From Miscanthus floridulus (taxonomy: Eukaryota > Streptophyta > Magnoliopsida > Poales > Poaceae): a DNA stretch of 64,000 nt. The notes beneath the pieces were generated by a model. It was not told the DNA's origin and did no database searches. It was given only the letters and a program-made list of their open reading frames with translations. Positions 26,494 through 37,300 of the stretch are shown piece by piece (the first letter of the stretch is position 1; each line of letters begins with the position of its first letter). The translations under genes were made by a program, and so were the position numbers. The stretch is from positions 39,440,675-39,504,674 of the forward strand of contig NC_089593.1 in assembly GCF_019320115.1 (NCBI RefSeq), given 5' to 3'.

Positions 26494-27296
26494 TGATGAG
26501 GACATCACCACACTGGACACACCGACGCCATGGTCTTCCCCAAGTTGCAATTCGTTTCCAACTCAGCTGCCACGTCGTCCTCGGATTCAGCAGACACGTC
26601 GTCACTGTTTCGGTCATAACTTCCTCATACGACATCGAAACAGGCCGTTCTTGGATGCGTTGGAAAGGGGACGACGATGCCGTCGTTTTAGATCTGGTCC
26701 CAGCTCCAGAAGGTCCGTGGATCATTCTATGTGACCATGGCAAGGTGCTGCGTCACCTATTTGGGCCAACTTGGCCATGTATCGTGTCGGGCCTTAAGCC
26801 CAAGTTGTGGGCGCTCAACCCCTGGCCGTCCCCAACCCTAGGTCGAGTCTTAGACTATAAACATAGCCGCCGCCGCTGCTACACAATTGGGTTTTGTTTA
26901 GAGTTTAGTTTTCCATCGAGAAACTAAATCGTTCATTGTAACTGTGGTGACAAATCCTTTTACAGTGATCCAGGGCCCCCGTTCTTGATCTCCTCCACTG
27001 TGTCGATTAGTCCTTTGGAACCGAGTTCTTGAACCCTCTATTCATATTCACGTCATTCATATTTGCAATTTCAGATTGCGTGTTTTACCTTCTTGCTTGT
27101 GCTCTTCGATTCGCTTGCAGGAAAAGCCTTCTTGGCGAGGTCAACCAAGTTGTGCTTGGTTGATAACCAACGGAGCGGTGGTGTAATGGTTGTAGGGTTC
27201 GAATCGTGTCTGATTTGAAGCCGGATCGCCAATGTCGAGATCTCCACAAATCGAACTTACCGGCTACCTCTCAGAAGATCGGGCCTGTACTCATCA
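26494..27296 (+). repeat. 5' LTR, 803 bp
   Basis: Starts TGATGAGGAC and ends GTACTCATCA; the termini are inverted repeats of TGATGAG. It is the same length as the 3' LTR. About 17 differences were counted by eye, all transitions, giving roughly 2.1 % divergence. It contains a TATA-like box at 26856. The open frame through its first 430 bp looks like read-out of the LTR and has no recognisable domain. Confidence 0.95.
26856..26862 (+). promoter_or_regulatory. Putative TATA box of the 5' LTR
   Basis: TATAAAC in the middle of the LTR, preceded by a GC-rich stretch and followed about 25-30 bp later by GCTACACAATTGGG, a plausible transcription start and beginning of the R region. The same box is at 30926-30932 in the 3' LTR. 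Assigned from position and motif only. Confidence 0.55.
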
Positions 27297-27298
27297 AT

Positions 27299-27308
27299 TG
27301 GTATCAGA
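27299..27308 (+). other. Primer binding site (initiator tRNA-Met)
   Basis: TGGTATCAGA, two bases after the 5' LTR end, matches the complement of the 3' end of plant initiator tRNA-Met, the primer of most plant gypsy elements. The next bases are TATTTT instead of the usual GCC, so only the first 10 positions match; the Cassandra element at 56513 has the fuller match. Confidence 0.85.
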
Positions 27309-28590
27309 TATTTTAGGTTTATCGCGAGGCATAATCTCGTTTGCCTTAGATTCATATTTGTTCATTCCCTAGAGTCCACAAAAAGCCCAAAAATATTTCA
27401 ATTTCTGCTGTCCTATCGCCCTTTGTGCCTTTGCAATTTCGTTTCAGATTCGTGTTGTTGAGTTTGTGTCTGTGGTCGAGTCTTGTTGCTGGTTTAGGAT
27501 TGTGTTCGTGGTCGTAGTTCAATTGCCCGTTGCTGTGATTTTGTTTTCCGCCGCTATCCCATCCACCGTTCCCAAACAACAAGTCGAAGCCACCACATTA
27601 CTCGACTTGCCCCGCTAGCCGCCTTGTGTAACTTCTCGCCGCCGCGCAAACCCTAGATAGGTTGCCAGCCGCTCTTATTTTGCCTGCATCGCAGCCCTCC
27701 TTACATCATCAGGCGAATACCTACTGCTGTGATCGGTGTTAGAGTTTAGGGACGCTTTGCCCTAACTGCCGCCGCCGTGTTGTGCCTCCCGGAAAACATA
27801 CCTTGAGATACCTTCAGTAAAACAGGCATAACTTTTCGCTCGTTTATCAGAAAAATCTGAAATTTTTTGTGCAGCTTCTTGACACCATTTGGACCCGACC
27901 CAAACTCGGCTTCGCCCTGTTTGGTTTCATCAGAATTGCCAAAAAAATTCGGGAAAATATAGAAAAAAATTGTCAAAGTTTTTGCACGCTTTTCAGAGAA
28001 TGTGCTGAATTTCTGTAGACCACATCCCACCTCAGTTGTAGGTGCCAATTTTTGTGGTTGCATCTTTTGTGATCCTTGTTCAGAGAAAAGTATAAAAAAA
28101 ATAGTAAAAAAAAAAGTTTGTTTCCTACTAGTGCCTTTTGGGAAAATCCGGGAAAAATTCAGGAAAAAGGAGAAATCCGGGCTATTTGCTTGTTCTGTGA
28201 GTTCTTTCGATCGTTCTTTGTTTTCACCTTGTTGCGATACGTCTCGACACGTCTTAGCCAGCAACTGTGATTTGTACTTTGGATCCAGATTGAACAATCG
28301 CTACTCTGCACTCGTTAATTGCTAATCCTTGCTGTCATATTGTGTGCCTACCCATAGCTCCACATATTCTTCTGTCAGCACAGGTTCATCTTGCAACTGT
28401 TACCCACGCTCAACAACAGATTGCTTCACCACTTTGGTTTTACTCCTGTTTGGCGTTGGTAAGAATACAGGCAAGACGGTGGTAAGCTGCTTGTGATTTT
28501 GCATTCCACTTTCACCACCATCACCACCACTTGTTTCCTTTTAGTTGATAGGGATAATACTTTGGTGTTGTCTTTTTCTATCTTCTAACC
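27309..28590 (+). other. Untranslated leader of the LTR element
   Basis: About 1.28 kb between the primer site and the gag start. It has stop codons in all forward frames, T-rich and GGGAAAA-rich stretches and an A-rich tract near 28090-28120. The open frames in it on both strands (for example 27746-28297 minus) have low-complexity compositions with no recognisable domain. The leader presumably contains the packaging and dimerisation signals, but no such motif can be pinpointed. Confidence 0.7.
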
Positions 28591-29421
28591 ATGGCAGGAA
28601 CTCCGACGGACTTCAATGAGTGCGTGTCCAAGGGCGAGCTTGCAACGTTCATGACTGAACAACGTAATCTTATGACCGAGCTGACGCGCAACGTCAACAA
28701 TCTGGTCACCCGCATTGAACAGCTTGAGCAACGCCCTCCACCTTATCGTGCTGATGAGGAAGATGCTGGTGATGAAGATGCGTATGCTGACGGTGGTGCC
28801 CGTCGCCGCCTCAACTTCAATCGTCGCGGTATGGCAGGTAATAATCATGGTAATAATGATCCTTTTGCTAAAATTAAATTTAGTCTACCACCTTTTGCTG
28901 GTAATGTTGATCCAGAGGCATATTTAGATTGGGAGCTTGCTGTTCAACAAAAATTTGATTCTCATAATGTTCCTGCTGAGCATAGAGTTAGACTTGCTAC
29001 CAGTGAGTTTACTAATTTTGCTTTGTTCTGGTGGAGTGATCTTTGCAATGCCAATAATGCTGCTGCTGTGCCTCAAACTTGGAATGTTTTAAAGCAACAT
29101 ATGAAATCTCGTTTTGTTCCTCCTTATTACCAATGTGATTTACGTTTGAAACTACAAACTTTAAAACAAGGTGATAAAGGAGTAGAAGCATACTATCAAG
29201 AATTGCTTATTGGTTTAGCACGTTGTGGTATAAATGAAGATGATGATGATGCTAGTGCTAGATTTTTTGGTGGTTTAAACCATGATATACTGAACATACT
29301 TGATTACAAAGAATGGCGCAATTTTTCCCAATTGTATCATCTTGCTATTAAGGCCGAACGAGAAGTACAGGGACACAAACAACACCAGCCTTTCAGGTCT
29401 AACAATGGGAGGAATTTTTAG
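28591..29421 (+). CDS. gag: Gag polyprotein (matrix/capsid part), ends at in-frame TAG
   Basis: 276 codons starting at an ATG in good plant context (AACCATGGC). Residues about 14-48 form a likely coiled coil (heptad-like L/V spacing in TEQRNLMTELTRNVNNLVTR). Residues 50-70 are acidic and rich in D/E. Residues 91-120 carry FAKIKFSLPPF and YLDWELAVQQKF, and 133-150 carry VRLATSEFTNF and FWWSDL. Residues 140-260 fit the retrotransposon capsid domain (Retrotrans_gag family). This protein forms the cytoplasmic virus-like particle that packages element RNA. The frame stops at TAG (29419-29421), but the same frame continues directly into the zinc knuckle and protease, so the stop interrupts what was one gag-pol frame. 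The next codon is CAG; a C-to-T change of a CAG codon would produce this TAG, consistent with the transition bias between the LTRs. Programmed readthrough is possible but not supported. Confidence 0.85.
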   Translation: MAGTPTDFNECVSKGELATFMTEQRNLMTELTRNVNNLVTRIEQLEQRPPPYRADEEDAGDEDAYADGGARRRLNFNRRGMAGNNHGNNDPFAKIKFSLPPFAGNVDPEAYLDWELAVQQKFDSHNVPAEHRVRLATSEFTNFALFWWSDLCNANNAAAVPQTWNVLKQHMKSRFVPPYYQCDLRLKLQTLKQGDKGVEAYYQELLIGLARCGINEDDDDASARFFGGLNHDILNILDYKEWRNFSQLYHLAIKAEREVQGHKQHQPFRSNNGRNF

Positions 29422-30468
29422 CAGCGTTCCGAGCCGGAGATGCCCAAGCTTCCTGTTGCACCACAGCCATCTACACCTCCATTTTCTTCCGGGGTAAGTA
29501 AATTGTCTAATGTGCAGCTTCCACAGCTAAAGAAAGGTGGCACTCCGGGTGCTTCTACTAGCTCCTCCTCGTCCAGCTCTAAAATCATTTGCCACCGATG
29601 CAAAGGCATGGGACATGTCATGAAGGAATGCCCCAGTCGTCGCGCTTTCATTGCTACCGAGGATGGATATGTAAGTGCTAGTGATGTTGAAGATGATTTA
29701 GCCCTTGCTGCTAACATTGATGCAGATCCCATCGAGGGAGATCATGACAAGGAGGCCATCACCATTGACTCTGTGGCTGCTGCCGCGAACTACCCTAGCC
29801 TTCTTATGCAGCGTGTGTTGAGTACACGTGTGGGTCATGAAGAAGAGATGAAGATCCAATGCCACAATTTGTTCCACATGTATCTCATTGTGCAGGGTTG
29901 CCGTGTTCTCACTATCATTGATAGCGGGAGTTGCAACAACTTGGTGAGTTCAGATTTGGTTGACAAGCTTGGCTTGACCACACGACAACATTCATATCCA
30001 TATAAACTTCAATGGTTCAATAATAGTGGTAAGACTAAGGTAACTAAATCAGCACGCATTAGCTTTTTCACAGGCTCTTATCATGATACTGCTGATTTTG
30101 ATGTTGTCCCTATGCAAGCTTGTTCCATTTTGTTAGGTCACCCATGGGAATTTGATAATGATGCTTTACACCATGGTAGAACTAATACATACACTATCAT
30201 ACATAAGGACAAGAAAATTACATTGCTGCCTTTGTCTCCTACGGATATTATTAAACATGCTAATGAGATAAAAAATAAACCTCCAACAAACATTGCTAAA
30301 AATAATGGGATTAAGTTAAAAGGAGGTGCTTTTCTTGCTACAACTCCTGCTACTGCTGAGTTATGTGATAATCCTGATGCACCATGTTATACTATGTTTT
30401 GTCAACCTTTTATGTCTGGTGCATTGCCTGCTGTCACTAACCTTTTGCAGGAGTTCGTTGATGATGGG

Positions 30469-30582
30469 ATGGAGTCGAGGACGACTCCAATTCTACAAGG
30501 AGGGGATAATGAGGACATCACCAAGATGGAGTCGAGGACGACTCCAATTCAAGAAGGGGAGGATGATGAGGACATCACCACA
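30469..30582 (+). repeat. 57-bp tandem duplication spanning the polypurine tract and LTR start
   Basis: Copies at 30469-30525 and 30526-30582. Each contains GGAGTCGAGGACGACTCC, a purine-rich tract and GAGGACATCACCA. The upstream copy has TAATGAGG where the true LTR begins TGATGAGG. The period is 19 codons, so the protein frame is kept. GGAGTCGAGGACGACTCC is itself an inverted repeat (GGAGTCG/CGACTCC). Confidence 0.85.
30551..30563 (+). other. Polypurine tract
   Basis: AAGAAGGGGAGGA is 13 purines immediately upstream of the 3' LTR, in the position where plus-strand DNA synthesis is primed. A second purine-rich tract lies 57 bp upstream, in the duplicated copy. Confidence 0.85.
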
Positions 30583-31366
30583 CTGGACACACCGACGCCA
30601 TGGTCTTCCCCAAGTTGCAATTCGTTTCCAACTCAGCTGCCACATCGTCCTCAGATTCAGCAGACACGTCGTCACTGTTTCGGTCATAACTTCCTCATAC
30701 GACATCGAAACGGGCTGTTCTTGGATGCGTTGGAAAGGGGACGACGATGCCGTCATTTTGGATCTGGTCCCAGCTCCAGAAGGTCCGTGGATCATTCTGT
30801 GTGACCATGGCAAGGTGCTGCGTCACCTATTTGGGCCAACTTGGCCATGTATCGTGTCGGGCCTTAAGCCCAAGTTGTGGGCGCCCAACCCCTGGCCGTC
30901 CCCAACCCTAGGTCGAGTCTTAGACTATAAACATAGCCGCCGCCGCTGCTACACAATTGGGTTTTGTTTAGAGTTTAGTTTTCCATCGAGAAACTGAATC
31001 GTTCATTGTAACTGTGGTGACAAATCCTTTTACAGTGATCCAGGGCCCCCGTTCTTGATCTCCTCCACTATGTCGATTAGTCCTTTGGAACCGAGTTCTT
31101 GAACCCTCTATTCATATTCGCGTCATTCATATTTGCAATTTCAGATTGCGTGTTTTACCTTCTTGCTTGTGCTCTTCGATTCACTTGCAGGAAAAGCCTT
31201 CTTGGCGAGGTCAATCAAGTTGTGCTTGGTTGATAACCAACGGAGCGGTGGTGTAACGGTTGCAGGGTTCGAATCGTGTCTGATTTGAAGCCGGATCGCC
31301 AACGTCGAGATCTCCACAAATCGAACTTACCGGCTACCTCTCGGAAGATCGGGCCTGTACTCATCA
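30564..31366 (+). repeat. 3' LTR, 803 bp
   Basis: Direct repeat of the 5' LTR at an offset of 4070 bp with no indels. About 17 substitutions were counted by eye, all transitions. Its first 241 bp are in the open gag-pol frame. TATA-like box at 30926-30932. Confidence 0.95.
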
Positions 31367-31371
31367 AGTTC
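31367..31371. other. Target-site duplication AGTTC, right
   Basis: Matches 26489-26493. The satellite resumes with TATCGGGTGCGATC in exact monomer phase. Confidence 0.95.
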
Positions 31372-34300
31372 TATCGGGTGCGATCAAAATGATTTCCGAG
31401 CCTTTTTGGAACAAACCGTGCACCTATCTTACACTAATACTAACACTACCTCCAAACGGACCGAAATAAGATTCCACTTGAGCCTCATCACCTAAGAGTT
31501 CCATCGGGTGCTTCTAAAATGATTTTCGAGTCTTGTTTGGCACAAACCGTGCACCTATCTTGCACTGATACTAACACTATCTCCAAACAGACCGAAACAA
31601 GATACCACTTGAGCCTCGTCACCTAGGAGTACCATCAGGTGCGTCCAAAATGATTTCTAATCCTATGGTACGTTTGGCACAAACCGTGCACCTATCTTGC
31701 ACTGATACTAACACTATCTCCAAACGGACCGAAACAAGATTCCACTTGAGCCTCGTCACCAAGGAGTACCATCGAGTGCATCCAAAACGATTTCTGAGCC
31801 TATGGTACTTTTGGCATAGACCATGCACCTATCTTGCACTAATAGTAACACTATATCCAAACGGACCGAAACGAGATTCCACTTGAGCCTCGTCACCTAG
31901 GAGTTCTATCGAGTGCAGTCAAAATGATTTCCGAGCCTTGTTTGGAACAAACCATGCACCTGTCTTGCACTAATACTAACACTATCTCCAAACGGACTGA
32001 AACAAGATTCCACTTGAGCCTCGTCACCTAGGAGTACCATCGGGTGCGTCCAAAATGATTTATGATCCTATGGTATGTTTGGCACAAACCGTGCACCTAT
32101 CTTGCACTAATCCTAACACTATATCCAAACGGACCGAAATGAGATTCCACTTGAGCCTCGTCACCTAGGAGTTCTATCGAGTCGGTCAAAATGATTTCCA
32201 AGCCTTGTTTGGAACAAACCGTGCACTTATCTTGCACTAATACTAATACTATCTCCAAACAGACAGAAACAAGATTCCATTTGAGCCTCGTCGCCTAGGA
32301 GTTCCATTGGGTGCTTCCGAAATGATTTCCGAGCCTTGTTTGGCACAAACCGTGCACCTATCTTTCATTGATACTAACACTATCTCCAAACAGACCGAAA
32401 CAAGATTCCACTTGAGCCTCGTCACCTAGGAGTTCCATCGGGTGCGTCCAAAACAATTTCTGAGCCTATGGTACATTAGGCACAAACCATGCACCTATCT
32501 TGCACTAAAACTAACACTATATCCAAATGGACCAAAACGAGATTTCACTTGAGCCTTGTCACCAAGGAGTTCTATCGGGTGCGGTCAAAATGATTTCCGA
32601 GCCTTGTTTGGAACAAACCGTGCACCTATCTTGCACTAATACTAACACTAACTCCAAATGGACCGAAACAAGATTCCACTTAAGCCTCGTCATCTAGAGA
32701 TCCATCGGGTGCTTTTGAAATGATTTCCGAGCCTTATTTGGCACAAACCGTGCACCTATCTTGCACTGATACTAACACTATCTTCAAATGGACCGAAACA
32801 AGATTCCACTTGAGCCTCGTCATCTAGGAGTTCCATCGGGTGATTCCAAAATGATTTCCGAAACTTGTTTGGCACAAATCGTGCACCTATCTTGCACTGA
32901 TACTAACAATATCTCCAAACGGACCGAAACAAGATTCTACTTGAGCCTCATCACCTAGGAGTCCCATCGAGTGCATCCAAAACAATTTCTGAGCCTATGG
33001 TACGTTTGGCACAGGCCGTGCACCTATCTTGCACAAATACTAACACTATATCTAAATGGATCGAAATGAGATTCCACTTGAGCCTAAATGATTTCTGAGC
33101 CTTGTTTGGAACAAACCGTGCACCTATCTTACACTAATACTAACACTATCTCCAAACAAACCAAAATAAGATTCCACTTGAGCCTCATCACCTAAGAGTT
33201 CCATCGGGTGCTTCTGAAATGATTTTCGAGTCTTGTTTGGCACAAACCGTGCACCTATCTTGCACTGATACTAACACTATCTCCAAATGGACCGAAACAA
33301 GATTCCACTTGAGCCTCGTCACCAAGGAGTACCATCGAGTGCATCCAAAATGATTTCTGAGCCTATGATACTTTTGGCATAGACCATGCACCTATCTTGC
33401 ACTAATAGTAACACTATATCCAAACGGACCGAAACGAGATTCCACTTGAGCCTCATCACCTAGGAGTTCTATCGAGTGCAGTCAAAATGATTTCCGAGCC
33501 TTGTTTGGAACAAACCGTGCCCCTGTCTTGCACTAATACTAACACTATCTCCAAACGGACTGAAACAAGATTCTACTTGAGCCTCGTCACCTAGGAGTAC
33601 CATCGGGTGCGTCCAAAATGATTTCTGATCCTATGGTATGTTTGGCACAAACCGTGCACCTATCTTGCACTAATCCTAACACTATATCCAAACGGACCGA
33701 AATGAGATTCCACTTGAGCCTCGTTACCTAGGAGTTCTATCAGGTCGGTCAAAATGATTTCCGAGCCTTGTTTGGAACAAACCGTGCACTTATCTTGCAC
33801 TAATACTAATACTATCTCCAAACGGACAGAAACAAGATTCCATTGGAGCCTCGTCGCCTAGGAGTTCCATCGGGTGCTTCCGAAATGATTTCCGAGCCTT
33901 GTTTGGCACAAACCGTGCACCTATCTTTCATTGATACTAACACTATCTCCAAACGGACTGAAACAAGATTCCACTTGAGCCTCGTCACCAAGGAGTTCCA
34001 TCGGGTGCATCCAAAATGATTTCTGAGCCTATGGTACATTAGGCACAAACCATGCACCTATCTTGCACTAAAACTAACACTATATCCAAACGGACCGAAA
34101 CGAGATTTCACTTGAGCCTTGTCACCAAGGAGTTCTATCGGGTGCGGTCAAAATGATTTCCGAGCCTTGTTTGGAACAAACCATGCACCTATCTTGCACT
34201 AATACTAACACTAACTCCAAATGGACCAAAACAAGATTCCACTTAAGCCTCGTCATCTAGAGATCCATCGGGTGCTTTCGAAATGATTTCCGAGCCTTGT

Positions 34301-37300
34301 TTGGCACAAACCGTGCACCTATCTTGCACTGATACTAACACTATCTTCAAACGGACCGAAACAAGATTCCACTTGAGCCTCGTCATCTAGGAGTTCCATC
34401 GGGTGCTTCCAAAATAATTTCCGAAACTTGTTTGGCACAAATCGTGCACCTATCTTGCACTGATACTAACACTATCTCCAAACGGACTGAAACAAGATTC
34501 CACTTGAGCCTCGTCACCTAGGAGTACCATCGAGTGCATCCGAAACAATTTCTGAGCCTATGGTACATTTGGCACAGGCCATGCATCTATCTTGCACAAA
34601 TACTAACACTATATCTAAATGGACCGAAACGAGATTCCACTTGAGCCTCGTCACCTAGGAGTTCTATCGGGTGCGATCAAAATGATTTCTGAGCCTTGTT
34701 TGGAACAAACCGTGCACCTATCTTACACTAATACTAACACTATCTCCAAACAGACCGAAATAAGATTCCACTTGAGCCTCATCACCTAAGAGTTCCATCG
34801 GGTGCTTCTGAAATGATTTTTGAGTCTTGTTTGGCACAAACCGTGCACCTATCTTGCACTGATACTAACACTATCTCCAAATGGACCGAAACAAGATTCC
34901 ACTTGAGCCTCGTCACCTAGGAGTACCATCGGGTGCATCCAAAATGATTTCTGATCCTATGGTACGTTTGGCACAAACCGTGCACTGATACTAACACTAT
35001 CTCCAAACGGACCGAAACAAGATTCCACTTGAGCGTCGTCACCTAGGAGTACCATCGAGTGCATCCAAAACGATTTCTGAGCCTATGGTACTTTTGGCAC
35101 AGACCGTGCACCTATCTTGCACTAACACTAACACTATATCCAAACGGACCGAAACGAGATTCCACTTGAGCCTCGTCACCTAGGAGTTCTATCGGGTGCG
35201 GTCAAAATGATTTCCGAGCCTTGTTTGGAACAAACCGTGCACCTGTCTTGCACTAATACTAACACTATCTCCAAATGGACTAAAACAAGATTCCACTTGA
35301 GCCTCGTCACCTAGGAGTACCATCGGGTGTGTTCAAAATGATTTCTGATCCTATGGTACGTTTGGCACAAACCGTGCACCTATCTTGCACTAATCCTAAC
35401 ACTATATCCAAACGGACCGAAACGAGATTCCACTTGAGCCTCGTCACCTAGGAGTTCTATCGGGTGCGGTCAAAATGATTTCCGAGCCTTGTTTGGAACA
35501 AACCATGCACTTATCTTGCACTATTACTAATACTATCTCCAAACGGACTGAAACAAGATTCCACTTAAGCCTCGTTGCCTGGAGTTCCATCGGGTGCTTC
35601 CGAAATGATTTCCGAGCCTTGTTTGGCACAAACCGTGCACCTATCTTTCATTGATACTAACACTATCTCCAAACGGACTGAAACAAGATTCCACTTGAGC
35701 CTTGTCACCTAGGAGTTCCATCGGGTGCGTCCAAAACGATTTCTGAGCCTATGGTACATTAGGCACAAACCATGCACCTATCTTGCACTAAAACTAACAC
35801 TATATCCAAACAGACTGAAACGAGATTTCACTTGAGCCTCGTCACCTAAGAGTTCTATTGGGTGCGGTCAAAATGATTTCCGAGCCTTGTTCGGAACAAA
35901 CCGTGCACCTGTCTTGCACTAATACTAACACTATCTCCAAACGGACCGAAACAAGATTCCACTTGAGCCTTGTCACCTAGGAGTACCATCAGGTGCGTCC
36001 AAAATGATTTGTGATCCTATGGTACGTATGGCACAAACCGAGCACCTATCTTGCACTGATACTAACACTATCTCCAAACGGACCGAAACAAGATTGCACT
36101 TGAGCCTCGTCATCTAGGAGTACCATCGAGTGCGTCCAAAATGATTTCTGATCCTATGGTACATTTGGCATAATCTATGCACCTATCTTCCACTGATACT
36201 AACACTATCTCCAAACGGACTGAAACAAGAATTCACTTGAGCCTCATCACCTTGGAGTTCTATCGGGTGCGGTCAAAATGATTTCCGAGCCTTGTTTGGA
36301 ACAAACCATGCACCTGTCTTGCACTAATACTGACACTATCTCCAAACAGACCGAAACAAGATTCCACTTGAGCCTCGTCATCTAGGAGTTCCATCGGGTG
36401 CTTCCAAAATGATTTCCGAGACTTGTTTGGCACAAACCGTGCACCTATCTTGCACTAATACTAACACTATCTCCAAATGGACTAAAACAAGATTCCACTT
36501 GAGCCTCGTCACCTAGGAGTACCATCAGGTGTGTCCAAAATGATTTTTGATCCTATGGTACGTTTGGCACAAACTGTGCACCTATCTTGCACTAATCCTA
36601 ACACTATATCCAAATGGACCGAAACGAGATTCCACTTGAGCCTCGTCACCTAGGAGTTCTATCAGGTCGGTCAAAATGATTTTCGAGCCTTGTTTGGAAC
36701 AAACCGTGCACTTATCTTGCACTAATACTAATACTATCTCCAAACGGACTGAAACAAGATTCCACTTGAGCCTCATCACCTAGGAGTTCCATCGGGTGCT
36801 TCTAAAATGATTTCTGAGCCTTGTTTGGCACAAACCGTGCACCTATCTTTCATTGATACTAACACTATCTCCAAACGGACTGAAACAAGATTCCACTTGA
36901 GCCTCATCACCTAGGAGTTCCATCGGGTGCGTCCAAAACGATTTCTGATCCTATGGTACATTAGGCAGAAACCATGCACCTATCTTGCACTAATACTGAT
37001 ACTATATCCAAACAGACCGAAATAAGATTCCACTTGAGCCTCGTCACCTAGGAGTTCTATCGGGTGTGGTCAAAATAATTTCTGAGCCTTGTTTGGAACA
37101 AACTGTGCACCTGTCTTGCACTAATACTAACACTATGTCCAAATGGACCGAAACAAGATTCCACTTGAGCCTCGTCCCCTAGGAGTACCATCGGGTGCGT
37201 CCAAAACTATTTCTGATCCTATGGTATATTTGGCACAAACCATGCACCTATCTTGCACTGATACTATCACTATCTCCAAACAGACCGAAACAAGATTCCA

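Larger units (their letters stand above)
29422..30804 (+). pseudogene. Nucleocapsid zinc knuckle and aspartic protease, followed by deleted pol remnant
   Basis: This is the same reading frame as gag, open for 460 codons after the TAG; the first Met is at 29440, and residues are numbered from it. A serine-rich linker precedes a CCHC knuckle at residues 51-64 (C51, C54, H59, C64), which binds RNA. The protease domain follows, with IIDSGS (D161, the catalytic aspartate of the D-S/T-G motif) and a C-terminal SILLGHPW at 229-236. The frame then reaches LPAVTNLLQEFVDD (329-342), the linker that normally leads into reverse transcriptase. It jumps at once to a 19-residue acidic repeat (MESRTTPI...EDIT, twice) typical of the very end of a gypsy polyprotein. 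RT, RNase H and integrase are therefore cleanly missing. The last 80 codons are read from the 3' LTR and are probably not functional. Mobilisation would need enzymes from an autonomous relative. Confidence 0.85.
26494..31366 (+). mobile_element. Non-autonomous Ty3/gypsy LTR retrotransposon, probably CRM-like
   Basis: A complete 4873-bp element inserted in the satellite. Two 803-bp LTRs begin TGATGAG and end CTCATCA, and are bounded by 5-bp target duplications. An initiator-Met primer binding site follows the 5' LTR and a polypurine tract precedes the 3' LTR. The internal region (3267 bp) has a long leader, gag, a CCHC zinc knuckle and an aspartic protease. The frame then jumps from the protease/RT linker to a short acidic tail that runs into the 3' LTR, so RT, RNase H and integrase are missing. 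Gag type, the TGATGA...TCATCA ends, the iMet primer site and the centromeric location suggest the CRM chromovirus clade, comparable to the non-autonomous CRR/CRM elements of rice and maize. The clade assignment is inference, because the RT and integrase domains used for classification are absent. Confidence 0.9.

Noticed and set aside
26496..26927. 143-codon frame in the 5' LTR and its minus-strand shadow
   Set aside because: Its 3' LTR copy is in a different frame from gag-pol, there is no recognisable domain, and it is probably chance openness of a GC-rich LTR.
27171..27210. A complete tRNA gene in the LTR
   Set aside because: A-box-like and B-box-like motifs are nearly adjacent, so no anticodon arm can fit.
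27746..28325. 183-codon minus-strand and 107-codon plus-strand frames in the leader
   Set aside because: Both are low-complexity products of T-rich/A-rich leader sequence with no domain and poor start context.
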